Program-made: the position numbers and the translations under genes
DNA from: Campylorhamphus procurvoides
Lineage: Eukaryota > Chordata > Aves > Passeriformes > Dendrocolaptidae
NCBI GenBank assembly: GCA_013396655.1
Contig: WBMV01006452.1
Span: 574,271-638,270 of the forward strand
Length of the DNA stretch: 64,000 nucleotides
Direction: 5' to 3'
Shown: piece after piece, positions 10,961 to 25,080 of the stretch
How the letters are laid out: every line of letters starts with the position of its first letter
Numbering within the stretch: the first letter of the stretch is position 1
Notes under the pieces: generated by a model
Told to the model about the DNA's origin: nothing
Seen by the model: the letters and a program-made list of their open reading frames with translations, nothing else
Databases searched by the model: none

Positions 10961-13900
10961 GGTGATTAGCTGAGGCAACCAAGTGGTGAGACCAACAGCA
11001 GTGTCTCTACAGGAAATGATAGAACTCGTACAGCTGTGGATCAGGGGGTGTTTTGCTGTTTGCTTGCAGTCCCAGGCACGGTGTACCTGACATAAACCCA
11101 CAGTACGCGCCTCTGTGTGTCCCCTTCTTCATGAACAGACTCTCTGTCTCTCTTGTTTGCTGGCAGAAAGGTGAGGTCCTGTATGCACAAGGCCTGTCCT
11201 CCCTTAATCCCACTACAAATCCATGTTGGAAACAAAACTATTATAAGGTGTTCATTTACAACAGCGTCTAATTGTTAAAACCATCCTGTTAGGATGACAC
11301 ATGACATGATAAAAATAAGTTACATGTGATCTTTTAAACTCACACATATCTGCTTGCACATCCTGCAATTTGTGAGCACCAGAAGACTGTAATTTACTTA
11401 AATGCTTGTACCTTCATTTTATAAAAATCCACAGGTACTTTTTACAATCAAATGTACTTTTTATAGTGTAATATTTTGAGTCTAATATGGTGAGAATTGA
11501 ACTTTTATTTGTAATGTAATAGAAAGGCATGATCTCTTGTCTTGGGAAAAATGAGGTTTTCTATGAGTTCTGGTTGGAGAACATTTAACTGTTAGTTCAT
11601 GCAGTCAGTGTTGAGACAAAACACATATTAGAAAAAAGACAATTATCTGATTCTGAGAGAGACATCTATTTTATTTGTTTTCACTTTTTCAGTTGTTCCT
11701 CTTTGGGAGTTTTTTTGTGCTAGTACCCCAAACTGAGAAATCATCAATATTTGCACTCCAGGGGAATATTCAGAGTTAAATGGCCACAGGTTTTACTCGG
11801 GTAACTTTGCTGAGTGATCCGTTTATTGCAGCTGTTTTGTGTCTTTGATGGTTATAGCAAAATGTCTCAACAGTTTAACATGATAAAAGAAGCGGTGTGG
11901 GTGATAAGTGTGTTGGTTACATACTAATTAAAAGGTGCTCTAGCACTGATGGAATGCCACCCAGAACCCCCATGTTATCTCTGTATTTATTTAAAAATTG
12001 TGTATTAACAACATGCTCTTGTACATGTTGTTGAGCAGGCGAAAGACCTTAGTGGTGACTTATTCCTAACCTGTTGTGTCATTTTAACAAATTGCTTTCT
12101 CTGTCATGTGATCATACTTAAGTCATGGTGTATTAGCTAATTTGAGGGCTAAAAAAAGGTCTTATTTTCTCACATGGAAATTTATCCCTGTGTCATTTAG
12201 TACTACCTGTGATAAAGGAATCCAAGTCGATGAACTGCTGCAGCCTCTCAGACTTTTGGAGCAGGCATGTTTGCTCAGACTGTGAACGTTGTCCCCAAAA
12301 GGCACTGATTTAACTTTCACCTTCTCTCTTTTTTCATCTTTCCTGCCTCCCCTCCTTTTTCTGATTCTGGGGCTGATGCTGACGGATTGGGAAAGGCAAC
12401 ACTGAACTTAAAAGTAACATGAGATGGTTAGTCCTGCTCAAGAGATATTCAGAACTTGGCAGGACTGGTTCTATACACCTCTGCCCTTGAAAGGAATTAC
12501 AAGGTAGACTGACTTTTGTCTTGGAAAACCTTTTTTGCCTGACTTTGTTGGTTGATTTCAAGGTTAGGAGTGTCCATTTCCTCATACTTCTCAGGAAAAA
12601 AAATTTTCTTTTGTGTGGGTCATCTTGTGCTTACATAGAAACAGGTTTCAATACCGTGCTTTGACTCTAAGTGTGTCATTGTTTGAGTTCACAATTAACC
12701 TCTGCCAGAGCTCTTTGTGTGTAGGGACTTCATGTTTTTAGCAGCAGAGAATTATACTGCTGAGAGACAAGGGGATGCTATCATAAACTCTTTGCAACAG
12801 AAAAGAAAAATGAAAAAAAGAGAATGTTTCCTGCTTGAGGAGAAATCAGAATTGTTAAGTGTAGAGAAAGTTCTTTAAGCAGGTGTATGAACTGCCTGGG
12901 AACATCTCAGAATCCATGTGTCTACACCCAAACAGCAGTCAAAGGTATTTCTGCTACTTCTCTATTCTGTAAAGGTCACACAGTACAAACACTATTCTCT
13001 GAAGAAAACAGTTGACTAGTATGAATACTGGCTTTTATATGCCCACTTTCATACGGGCCTGCTGGATAATAATTAAATTAAGGTTTCTGACTCTTCCTAA
13101 GGTTGAGCTTGTGAATATCTAAAGATCTGATTGATCAGAGAATTTCAGGTTAACCGTAAAATTGATCAAAAAGCAAGCAAAGAATAACGGCTGAGCCGAG
13201 CAGTGCTGCGGGGTGATAATCCAACTGCTGGAGAATGTGACTGGAATGATGCTGTAAAAGCCTGTTTTCATTTCAGGGTGTTTAGCATGGCACTGTCACT
13301 TAATTGTGTTGCAAATGTTTCTGTTTGACAGAGAGAGTTGAAGGCTGACATGTCACATGCATTTGTATATGTTGCATTTTCCTTCACTTAGTGAGAGAAG
13401 GGTATAAATTGTGATCAAAAAGCAGCTGAGTTTTTGTTACTAACTGGAGACATTGCTCACTGGTTGGGTTCCACTGGGCCTCCAAGAGAAGGGGGTGATG
13501 ATGTGGCTTTTTGTGGTGGTGAGTGGTTCTCCTCTTACAGAACCTCACCCGAGGATCTTCTCCACGGGCTGTTTCTGCCAGGTACTAACAACTTCCCTCA
13601 AAATCAGCTGTTGGAGTGAACACAAAGATTTCTTTGATGGGACAAGTGTTTTAACCCCTGATCCCCCAACCCCCGCTGTGTGACTGTGGCTGAGAATAAA
13701 CCACCACATCAACCCCTTCCTTAGTAACGCAATCCATCCTTCTTAAAAATGTGAGCAAGAAATTATGGCTCCAACCTGTGGCAGAAAGCAAGCAGTCCTG
13801 TCTTTTTATGTTAATTCCAGGTGTGAGTTCAGTGGCTTTCATAGTGCTGTCTTAAATAGAGAGCTTTGACTGACCCATGTCCTAAACTGAGCACTAAGCT

Positions 13901-14669
13901 GTGCTCTGATTTAATCAGTTTTGCTGGTAGTTTAGTTATGTTCAGGGTGGGAGGCAAAATTTAGGCTTACTCCTTTAAGGCTCAAAGCACTCTGACCTTC
14001 ACCCAGCAAAGCACTTAAGCAAATGAGCAACTATATATGCTTAATATTAAGCACATCATCAAGTCTTCTGCTGGATCATTGCAAAAATCAAGCTTTCTTT
14101 GAATGAAAAGTAAAAGATAGTGTGCTGGTGGTAGTGAATTTTTTTCATATTTGGTATTATTTTTGCAGACACCAAAGGATGGTTAATTGCTAATTAGTCA
14201 AAAAGTGTTGTTCCAAGTCTTCATTTCAAGGGCAGAATTATTTAGGAGTAAGAACAGGGCAGCCTAGGAGTCAGTGATGGTTAAAGGGGTTAGTTTCATG
14301 GACATTTGTTTCAGCACTGTCTTTACAGTACTGATGCTGGTGTTCTGATTATTTTTATGTACAGTTATGAGGTTTTTAGGTGGAGAATTGTTGTTTTGAA
14401 CTGTATTTCTGAGTTCTAGCAAGCTTTTCTTATTTTCTTATTTTTCCTAGGACTTACATCATGTCTTAAGAGCTACCTAAGCTGAGAGACATAGAAGGGT
14501 TGAACAAAGGGTGCATCTTGCCTACCTAGAAATCCAGAATAAAAATCAGGCAGAATAAAATTAAGAAATATTTTTATGCAGTTCATTGTCTAGGTGCAGT
14601 AAACAGTACCCCTCATTTGAACATGTACTAGACAAGGATGCCCAGATTCCTTGAGTCATTATTCTTTTG
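10961..14669. other. Non-coding DNA
   Basis: This is AT-rich sequence without a recognisable gene or repeat. Short palindromes occur, such as CTGATT-T-AATCAG at 13906-13918 and CGGCT-G-AGCCG near 13190. Open frames stay below about 85 codons. Confidence 0.5.
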
Positions 14670-14742
14670 TGTCCCAGGAGTTGAACTCGATGGTCCTTTT
14701 GGGTCCCCTCAAGCTCAGGGTATTCTGTAATTCTCTGGGTTT
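14670..14742 (+). repeat. CR1 LINE 3' end fragment
   Basis: GAGTTGAACTCGATGGTCC at 14679-14697 continues as GGGTCCCCTCAAGCTCAGGG and ends in ATTCTGTAATTCTCTG. This parallels the avian CR1 3' end, which reads GGTTGGACTAGATGATC, then GGTCCCTTCCAACCCAAACC, then ATTCTATGATTCTATG. The terminal ATTCT octamers are the CR1 hallmark. About 70 bases are recognisable, as expected for a 5'-truncated, diverged copy. This is the main clue that the window is avian. Confidence 0.75.
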
Positions 14743-17700
14743 CTTATGGGCTGTGCAATCTCTGCCTTATTGTCTAGAATAGTTTAGAGCACACATCAAC
14801 TGTCTTTTAAAAGTTTGGAAAGGAAGGATTGCTTGGGATAATGAGGCTTCTAACCTCTGGCTCGTGGATTTTCATAACTCCACTGGGCTTTTGTCCACTG
14901 GGACAAAAAGTGCCCAACTTCACTTTGAAAGTTGTTTGTGACTCTTGGATAAATTCAAAGTTAGATGGACAGCTCAGAATAAGTCCAAGATTATCTAAAG
15001 AGGACCTTAATGAGTATTTAGAAAAATCCTTATTTGCTGTTTCAAGCTGTTAAGTAAATCTTAACATGAAAAATTGTATAAATTCCTCACGCTGTACTGG
15101 AAACTAATTCAGAGCCCCCTGTACTGACTGGGGAATCAAAACATACCACACCCTGAAGGACAGCACCAGCACATTGTGTGGAAGGTCCCCTCCCTTTATT
15201 CCGTGGATTATCAGGCTGAGTTCTAACCTTTATTTCCTCGGAATAATGGGAATGGCTGTGTTTGAATATGCTGTCTTTCCTGGATCTGAATATGTACAAA
15301 ACTAACTGCAGGATCTGTCCCCTGTTCTCACTGCATTCTAACAGGAATATAAACTGCTGTAACATGCATTTTTTTCCCACTGACTACAGAAGAAACATTG
15401 AGATAGTGAAGCATTTGTCAGAACCGGTCCTTTGTGTTGCCTCACACAACCATGTTGTCTTAAAAGGATATTTATACAGTACAGGGATGCTGTATAATAC
15501 CTGGTATAATTCTCTGTGCAATGCCAAAAAATGTGAGGTGCTCTCCTTTTGAGTTTTAAAAATGTCAAAAATGGAAATTCAGGCTGTTTGACACTGCAAT
15601 AATTTGCAGAGGGATGTCTGAATACATAGCCCTTTCTGTAATTTTGCACAACAGTCTGGGCTGTAATATTGCAATAATTACCCAATGAAGTCATAATTGA
15701 AAGGTAAAAATTGAATTCAGGGTCTACATAATTTAAACAGGACCAGATTTTACCAAGCGTGACACATTTATGGTGCCTTCTATGTTCCTTATAAAACATA
15801 CTAAAATTTAAGCCGATAACTCAAATGGTTCCTGTGGTATAAACTTGTGAAAAGTCACAATTTTGCATTGTGCTGCAAAGCCACCTTACAATATAGTGAC
15901 TACCAAGGCTCTTTAATATCCAGCAGAGTTCTCCTGCTGTGCTTTGTCAGTCGGTAGCAACATCCAAGTCTTCTTGTAAAAGTAATTCACACTTTTTTCA
16001 CAACACTGTTGCTTTAATTACCACTGAACTCTGCTGTTGCTCAGACAGGCCTGGCAGGACCAAGAGAGGGTCAGCGCTGCAGTCACTGGAAAAGAAGCAA
16101 ATGGCTTTTTTTCTTACTTTATTATTAACAAACCATCTTTGATTGAAATGCTCCAAGCTTCTGAGACCCAGCCTTGTCTCTGTGCTCTCTTGGGGTATTC
16201 ATTATCAAAGTAGACCATGGATGTCAATCTGAGAAAACATGAGAAATAATACCTAAAATCCTAATCAGAAAACGTCAAGTAAAGGCAAGACTCACATATC
16301 TTTTACATGCAAACAGCTGATCAGAATTTTCTTATGTGCACATTGAATTTCAGATAGAAATGGACCAACTCATCAACTTAGCGTACATTTTTTTATGTGT
16401 AAAAATGATTTTTACCCATTTGTTTGTGATCCTTTTTTTTCCCTTCATGTTTATTTCATTTGTTATATCTTGTTAGAGCCAAAGGCGTTCATAGGAAGAA
16501 ATGGAAGATGCTGAAAGACAAAAAATATTGTAGTGAAAATTACAAAATACTGCTTCTTTACCTTTGTCTCATGAAATGTTCCATATTTATGTATCATCTT
16601 TCACACTGAAAAACTGTAAAATAACCTTTTTAGCAGCAGAAACGTAATTTTCAGAGGTAGGTTTCAGTGGGTTTGTCTCACTGCTTGCCTTGGAAGGCCA
16701 GGTTTGAAAATGGTCCTGTCCCTTTTGCCCCCGTGTGTGGGCTTAAACTCACCTGGAGAGGAACGCAGCACCTTAACCACGGCAGAATCCTTCATAAACT
16801 GCAACACTGTGACATCTTTAGAGCAGGATGTGAGTATTCCTACATGCAAGGGCAATCACCAAGTAGATTTTTAGAGTTGAAACTGATTTAGTCAACATTA
16901 AATCCAGTACAGCCTTCCAGCCTTAACACTTATTAAAATATAGCCTATGATCTATGAATATGATTACAGATCAGACCTCTGTTTCATATCTCACCTAAAA
17001 GATGATACTGCAAACTGATACCACACCACTTAACGCCACAGTAATGCTCTGATTCCTTTCTGGTTTGGAACAAAGTGGTACCTGCTGGATTAGCAGTCAG
17101 TTAATTAATTAGATAGCAGTACCAGCTATGGAAATACACTGAGTTTTTTCTCAGAATTCAAGAATTGGAATATTCTTAATTTCTGGATGTAGCAAGATTA
17201 AAGCTGACTGGGTAAACTCTCACTGTGCAAAGCTCGGTAATGCCATGCCCTGACCAGGACTTCTAACCTGTAGTTAAAGGCAAGGATTTACAGGGCTGAT
17301 AGGAAACACTAGTAGAATTAATTTTGAAAATATCTGTCCTGAGTTACTCTAAATATTTTCTCATTCCATAATGTCTGGAATCAGGAGGGTTGGAAAGTAG
17401 AAATCTCAAAAAAAACCCCAAACCCAAAACCAAGAAGCCTCAAGTAGGGTAAAAGAAATATTGTTTCAACATGGATTTTAACAAAGAAGAGAAAGACTTG
17501 GAGTAGCAAAGTGACACCTTGACTTGCAGCCCTTCACGCAGGAATTCTGCCTGGCCCATGAGGCAGATTAAGAAACCTGTGGTGGGTGAGATTTGCTTTC
17601 CTCTGTGTTTAGCCAATGGTGGACTCTTTCAAGTCCTCATTCCCTCTACTGGGACATTTATCCTAGGAGGACTGCAGCTTCTTCCTGATGCAAACTGCGT

Positions 17701-20140
17701 AAATGGCTCAGTAAATATAGTAGCTGAAAGGATGAGTATTTGACATGCAGACTTGCAGGGACTTGGGTACATGTGTTTGTGTGTGTCGAGGAGAGAGAGA
17801 AAAGGAGGGAGGGAGTTGTCTTTCTTCATAACCTGCTCCTGGCACAGGCGGTCAGAAGCACCATTCTCACTTCTCCTTCTCTGCACCCGAGAAGCAGATT
17901 GTTTGTTCTGCAAAGAGGCAGTTGCAGGAGGTATCACTTCCTACAAATTCTTTATTTAAGTAAAAGTCCCCAGCCTTGTAGTGATTTATGCAGTACTAAA
18001 ACCAGCACTGATCATATGCAACAGCCTGTGTGGTTCTTTCAAGAAATGACATTCCTGCCCTGGCGTGGATAAATGGTTACTAGAACCTGACTAGAGCAAT
18101 GCTGGCATTTGCTGCTCCCTGGCCTGAAAGTATCTGTAAATTCACAGAAAAGAGATGCAGCTAAAGCTGTAGCTGCTTCTGTCATGAATCCAGTAATATT
18201 TCCTGTCCTTTTTCCCCAGATGCTTACATGCTGCATGTCTTTCCTCCTCCCAAATATATTTATCCTACAGATGCTGATAAAAGTGCTTGCAGGTGCCAGT
18301 AGATCCAATATTGGGGGTTAGGGTCAGAAAACAGAAACAAAAATCTAATATCCAATATACAGAAAATAGAAAAGAACAGAAAAGAAGCCCATGTGATTTT
18401 TCACCATTTAAAGTGTAGCTTTTTTTATGTGTGTGCACTCTGAAATCCTACAGCTTATCCCACAGAAGTGATGCCATGTCAACATCAGAATATATATAAA
18501 AAATAAATAAAAATCTAAATACCTGTTTTTGTGAGGGAAAGAACTCCAGATTTAAGTACCAAAGTACTACTAAGAGTTTCTGGAGTTCCTGTGTGTTCAT
18601 CATCGAGGGAAGTACCTGGTGTGCTGCTGTTCCCACGGAAGGAACTAACCTGCCTCTTGTAAGACACAGTGTAAGTCCAGGACTTACATTGCAGCCCAAA
18701 ACTTCCAGTTGCACTGGGGAAAGAAAATCCAGTGTTTTAATTGGCAGCATTTGGAGTAGAGAGGAATTCAGACCAACTGACCAATAATATATTGGTCAGA
18801 AACATCCCTTGGTCTGTGCCAGGTGGTTTGAGCATAGAATGAATCTGAGTTTACAGCCTCTCCTTCTGTGAGATTAATCATATCTGAGGCAGCATGAAAC
18901 TACTGGATCTGAGAAAACAGATTGTAAAAGCTGATATTGCCAGTTTTCATGGTAAAATTTAATGCATACAGAACTGATGCATACTTATTTCTTCAGGACT
19001 AAACGTATCCCTTTGGATTTAAAGGTAAATAATTGTCAGGAAACTTTATTTTGAACTATTGTTCTGAAAGGCAGGTGGAGAAACAAAAGGAGCTGAAATA
19101 TGATAACACCACCACTGTAAGCATGGTAGCAATGTTGGTGCCCTGCTGAGAATGAGAAGTACAAGTCCAGGTTTAGCAACCTGTTGCAGAATAGGCAGTG
19201 AATAGAATTGCATCCTGAAAGGATTTCTGTAGGCTCCATCCTGACCATCTGAGCTTATTGTGGGACAACTCTACTCACCAGCCATCCCAAACAAACACTT
19301 TCCCCTTTCCAGGTTTAAGGCAACATTACAGCTTGTGAATAAGATTCCCAGTATGTGGACGTGACAACTATGAAAAACTGTAATTTAGGACATAGAGTAT
19401 TCTCTTTCTGCTTTTATGTGGAATTTCACTTTAATGCGATGTAAATGACAGTAAGAAATACATTCATAGAATGTTAAAGCCTTCCCATTAAAAATTCTGT
19501 GTGCATTTTATATTCTAATTCATGTACAGTCAAAAACCCTGATAAAATCATAGTACTGATTTGACTGCTGCACTTATCGTATTAATGAGGATACTTTATG
19601 CCTTTTGAAAATTGGGATAGAGTCCATTATGTGATTGTGAGTGATGTGATTGTATCACACCAATTTGTTATTCAATCCCACCCCTCCCTTCAGTCAACTT
19701 TGTATATAGGAGAAGCCCTTGGTGAGCATGCGTGGAGGCAGGGATAGCTAAATTTAAATTACTATTGTCTTCTTTAATCTTTCACTAGTTAAACAGATTA
19801 TATATATTTTTTTCAACTCATGAAATTTGCTCAAACTCTAGAGGGGAACTCATAGGGGCATCCAAACCATGTCGAGGAGCCCTAGCTAAGGCTGGCTGAA
19901 GGTGAGACTTGTCTGAGTCAACTCTTCAGCTTGCTGGGTGTGTGTAATGTGGCATTCTCCTCCCCTGTCCCATATTCCAGACTAATCCTTGTGGCTCAGC
20001 ACAGTCACCTCTACAGGGAGATTCCCTTGGTTCTATGCCTGACCCCTCCGTGGGCTCTACAGGTAGTGAGGTTTCTAATTTCTGTCTTTTAGACAGGGAA
20101 AGTTAGATTTTTTTAAAAACAGCTTATCTTAAAAGTTCTT
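14743..20140. other. Non-coding DNA
   Basis: The longest frame here is a 153-codon ATG frame on the minus strand at 15338-15799. It has no recognisable domain and I do not consider it a gene. An 8-bp inverted repeat (TTATACAG...CTGTATAA) lies near 15473-15498. A GT-rich then GA-rich low-complexity tract lies at 17770-17815. A TTAATTAATTAG homeodomain-type word lies at 17101-17112. Confidence 0.5.
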
Positions 20141-23100
20141 TCCCCTCCAAAATGGCAGGAGGTTGGGGACTGAAAAACAGCATTTTTATTATTGACAGTG
20201 TGTTTGTATGTTGGAACTGCTTAGATAGTTTTAAATACATTAATGTCTTCTCTTTGCTAGTCATTATGTGCTTTGGCTTTAGAAAAGCTGTTTGTCCCTT
20301 TCTCTCTGGTTGTTCCTGGATTTACATTTGTGGCAAATATTTCACCTTGATGGAAATACCCTCCTTGTTTTCCCCACATGTAACTACTGTGTTTCCAGGC
20401 TGAGTACTGCTCCTTATCTGCTGTAATGAAGAGGTGCATGTTCTCTAAAACACAGTAGCTGGGGGATAGTGGTCCTGCCTTAAAGACAGCTTGAAAGCAG
20501 CACTGCCACCAGAAAATTAGATCTGCTTTGTGTCTTCCCCCCAATCTCTCCATTACATAGTTAATTCTGTCTGTAATGATGGTCTCTGTCATTAACTTGT
20601 CACCAAATATTGTATTTTTTTGAACCTGCCATCTTCACTCAGTGTCCTGTTGCTGTCCGTAGTTGTCTGGTTTTGAATATTATCCTCAGTTTTACTGCCC
20701 AATCCATTTTTATGTTTCATATCTTTATAAAATTTCTCATGACTGATTTAGACTTCTGAAATGAAGCTGCCACGTGCTGCAATTCCATTCCACTGGAGTG
20801 TTTGTGAGAGCTTTGAAACAAAACTTGCCATGTTCCTACTCTTGTATTTCTAATTTTTGCACTTGTTAATGCAGGAACATGACTTGAAGGGTTTATCAAA
20901 ACGTGTGTTCTCTCAGTTTTGGCTGCCAGTGTCAAAGCAGTTTGTTCACAATGGTTTTGACATGCAGAGGTACAGAACAGACTGTGCACACGTGTGCTTT
21001 TGCACACACATGTTCAGGAGGTGTAAAATAGTGCAGGGTAAACATACTGCACTTTCAAGTGTCCTTTTTTGGGGGGTGGTGGGAAGATGTATTTAAAGGT
21101 CAAAGGGAAACATTAATAGTGTTAGATAAATTTTACCCTATTTAAATTCAAACCCAATAAGAACTTTATACAATCTTTTGGACAAAGCCTGCAACGTTCT
21201 AATCTCTGCAAATCCACTCTGTACTGTTCACTGCTCTTCTTATTAATCAGTTCTACAGAGCTGTACTCTTCTCAGTGCTGTTACACACACTGCATTTTTA
21301 TTCTTCAGCTTGGCCTTTTCTGTATTTTTGCTTCGTCTTACATTCAATTACCCACAGCCTGGTTTTCAGAGCAGGGTGCCGTTGGGGGCTGCATTTAAGC
21401 TGCAGCCCATTATGTCATCTTGCTCCCTATATTTTACTCTGATCTTCTTTAGGATGAAACTCATTTGCGAAATCTTTCCTCTGCCTTTGTGGAGAAATTA
21501 CGTGCCACCTTCTGCAGAGTCTGAAATTTGCCTTCTCAAAGCCTCTGTTATTAAAAGAACATGCAAACACCCAACTTATTTACACCCTGGATCCTGTTAC
21601 TTGCACGTATTGTTGAGGTTTCCAGAATACCCAGGTATTCTAATTATTGTTGCTCTGTTTGTTGCTCTCATAATAGTATTTAGTGTTCCAAATCCAATGT
21701 CTTGTTTCCTTCAGAAGCCTTTTGTGTTCTTTGTAATGCATGTTTTCCTGTTTGAGAAGTCCATCTCCCTTCCATACGTGTGAGTTTATGACAAGCAGTC
21801 CTGAAACTGGAAGCTGCTTGCCCAGTGAGAGTTCTCTTTGAAAAACTCCACAGCACAGAGCTTATGACATTTGATGAAAGTCTTGGTCACTCTTTGGGGA
21901 TGGTGCCTGGGATTGAATTTTACAGTTACTCAGAACTGCCGTGCTTTTTATGTCATTTTCACAATTGCATTTGAATTAATTTTTCTGGTCAAGATGTGAG
22001 GGATTTTGTTTGGGGTTTTATTTCTTTATTTTACTTTTTTTTTGCATGAGGCTTCATAAGCAAGGGCATGTTGTTAAAACCAGAATATATTTATAGTCTT
22101 TTATATGTAATCATAAATATACATACTAAAAATACATGTGTATGACACACTAATTATTTATATTTATCTGTAGGTAGTAAAAACACACAATCATCTTCTA
22201 CATAATTTTATTGCAATAAGAGTTACTGTTCACCAAGTTTTTTTCCCCGAGCCTTTTTGTCCAGAAATTTCATCTATGCCAAAATCATTTTGGTAAAATG
22301 CTGGCATTATTTTCTTTCTAGTATTAAATCAGGTTTCTTCCTCCTGTCTCCTGATCCCAAATTTCTTTGAGGCATGTCTGCCCTGATTTCTCTCCCAGAA
22401 CTCTTGCTTCATCTTCTGCTTGGTGAACTGGAAGTACTGCCACATTTTGATTTGGTGATGGAGGCACATGTTGGTGGTGGTCATTTAATAAAACTGCCTT
22501 GAACAGGTGTTTAAGGCTCAGAATTCCAGTTAAAGTGTGATTGAAACCAGCATAATCCATGCAGTGGGCCAGCTTCTGGATTTAGGGTAAGAGTGTAAAT
22601 GTCTGTGTTATCTTCAGTGTGTTTTCTGTGATGTGCATATAATGAACATACACATTTTAGAATGAAGAGTTGCATTAGGTACCAAGAAAGAAAGAAAAAA
22701 ATCCCAGTGCCAAGACTTTAGAAATCCTGTGCTGGAAGTATAGAAGGATTTCACAGATATGGTAGCCAAGCAAATCCTTAGCTTTTAATAGTGCAAAACA
22801 TAGTAAAAGCTGAAAGTTCATGCCAGTCCTTCAAAATAATTGTCTTTAATATTATTATTGATCATGTAGTAGGAGACACAGCCTGAGTGCTACAAGGATT
22901 TCAAGGGAATGCTTTACAGCTTAATTATGTTTCCCTGGGAGATTTAACATAATTCAATTTATTTTCCCTTGTGTTTCATCAATCATTATATGAATAGAAA
23001 GGATATCTGAGCTTCATTTCTAAGTGAATTCCTGTAGATTCAAGAACTTTTGACAATAGACTCATTGGAGAGAGAAAAGCAGTACACCTTTTGTGGGGGA

Positions 23101-24095
23101 ATGAACCTTCAAAATTCTCTAGATGATGGTAACGTTGCTCTGTATTGTTGGTAAATTTTCTGAAGGTTGAAGCGTTGAGGTTTGTGGCCTCTGTCAAGCC
23201 AGCTGAACTATAAGGAGCCCACTGAAATTGTGACAGTTAGTTCTTTTCAGCCAGCAACTTCTGGAAGGATTTGCTTGTGCTTGGAAGATGTGCATACATG
23301 TTCTTTTGTCTTATAAGGAGTGCTGGTGAATTTAGTTCATTTTCTGTGCTGCCACAGTCCACATCACAGGTTAATTTACTGGTGGTGTTGAATCCCACCA
23401 TAACTTGGTACCCAGCAGGCTCTTCATCTCCAGTTTGGAAGCTGCCAAGTTATTCAGGGTATTCATCACCTTTTACATCAGGCTTCCAAAGCACCCATTG
23501 AAATGAAATGGAGATTATATTTAGGGCAAAATGGTAATCACCTGAGATTTTCCTTCTGTGCACTGCACTGCTAATCATAGACAGGTTTTAGTGCAAGTCC
23601 TGTGTTAAGAAAATACATGTATTTTGCTAATACTGTTGCAGTACAGATCATTTTAGCTGGTTCTGTGGTACCTGTCTGGGTGCCCCCTCAGCAGCTGCTG
23701 AGCTCTGGGGAGCTGTGGGAGGCTGGAGGGGTGGAAGATGTGCCAAACCCACCAAGGGTGTGTGGGCTGTGTGACCACGGCACTGTCACAGGCAGGTGGA
23801 AAAGCTCCACTTACCTCCTTGGCTCACCTACTGCACAGCCTGGTTAGTGATGGCAGGAGGAACTGGAGATCCTCTATTGCTGGGAGGTTAGATGAAGGAG
23901 CTTTTTAAAAAAATATCAAATAAGTCCAGATCTGAGCCAGTGACTTTTAAAATGAAAGGTCTGCTCTATTACCGTTAATGGGCAGGCTTTCATAATTCTT
24001 TGCTATTAGAGTACTAACTCCCTCTTTTCAAAGCCTTCCTGAACCTCTCATTGTCCAGCATTTGTATCCCTCACTTTAATGAGTGCTAAATAAGA
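20141..24095. other. Non-coding DNA
   Basis: A plus-strand frame of 157 codons at 21310-21783 starts at TTG and matches nothing I know. From 22040 to 22210 the sequence is strongly AT-rich. An (AAAG)-type run lies at about 22684-22701. No repeat family is recognised. Confidence 0.5.
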
Positions 24096-24097
24096 AT

Positions 24098-24238
24098 TAT
24101 ATAAGTATTTCAATAATTCTCACTGGACAGTTAATTAAGCATCACTGACTCTAAGGAGCAGTCAGCTATTACCTCCTTTTACAGACAAGTGCTTCCACAG
24201 ACACAAAGGGAAGAGGTCAATTTAAAAAAAAATGATGT
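24098..24238 (-). repeat. Possible MIR-like SINE fragment
   Basis: ATTACCTCCTTTTACAGACA at 24169-24188, followed by TTCCACAGACACAAAGGGAA and GAGGTCAATT, parallels the reverse-complemented MIR stretch. That stretch reads TTATTATCCCCATTTTACAG, then GGAAACTGAGGCACAGAGAG, then GTTAAGT. Upstream, AATAATTCTCAC fits the AATCCTCAC word of the same consensus. The call is moderate to weak and made from memory. Confidence 0.4.
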
Positions 24239-24309
24239 GTGGATTAGTAATCTTTCTCCGTAATAAATGATCTAGCTAACAAGCTGAAACAGTGAAATAA
24301 AAACTCGCC

Positions 24310-24325
24310 TTTTTTTTTTTTTTTT
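24310..24325. repeat. Poly-T run (16 T)
   Basis: This homopolymer of 16 T is the longest in the window. No poly-A-tailed element can be recognised to its left (it would be on the minus strand), so it is best treated as a simple repeat. Confidence 0.9.
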
Positions 24326-24329
24326 GTTC

Positions 24330-25080
24330 CCTCATTTTTCCAATCCAATCTCTTGTGTTCCTTCACCCTTCTTTTGTGCAGGAAATGAATTCCCTTTAAC
24401 TTTTTTGGGCCTGAATATTTTGAACCCGAGCTCGCCAAATGTGACTCCCTCAGAAGATGACACGGGGCACGGCCCTGCCCAGTTCTTCATTGCACATTCT
24501 CTTTTAACAGCTTCTGTTTTTTCTCATATTTGATGGATCCTACCACAAACTTCAGCTAGAGTGAGTGCAGAGGACCATAATACCAGTCTTACACACTGGG
24601 TATTTTATTAAGTCCAGCAGTTAAAAATGTACAAAGTTCCTTGTAATAATCCATTCATTCTGTTCTCGCCTGATTCTTGGAGTAAGCCTGCACAATTATT
24701 CAAATCCCAGCTTTTAGCTACAGCATACACCTCGCCATGGGGCTATGCCTCTGTAATCTTGCTTTGGTCTTGCATGTCAAATGGAATTAACTCCCATAAG
24801 AAATGTATGCGAAGACAACCCAAAGTGTCTAATCCTACCGCTGTCTTAAATTTCTGAAACTCAGACCTGTCATCTTTTTCTATAGCTTTGTTGAAGTTCT
24901 CACTTATGCTTCAGTCCATCCAAAGATGAAGTTTAGGGAAATTTGCATTTTTATGTATTTCTCAGTTGTGCACTCCTGTGGCCTTTTCACGTGTTCCCTT
25001 TGTGGAATTATTTTTTTTTCCTGAACTCAAGTCTTATTTTATACTCAGTGGAGGTGGATTCTGTTGCTTTCAGCTGGCGG
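24330..25080. other. Non-coding DNA
   Basis: No gene or repeat is recognised. A perfect POU octamer word, ATTTGCAT, is present at 24941-24948. Such words are expected about twice by chance in a window of this size. Confidence 0.5.

Noticed and set aside
15144..15165. REST/NRSF-like site around GGACAGCACC
   Set aside because: Only the right half fits; the required left half TTCAGCACC is missing at the right distance.
15338..15799. 153-codon minus-strand ATG open frame
   Set aside because: The composition matches the surrounding DNA and no protein family or exon structure is recognised.
21310..21783. 157-codon plus-strand open frame with hydrophobic stretches
   Set aside because: TTG start; the hydrophobic segments come from T-rich sequence. 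No transmembrane family is recognised.
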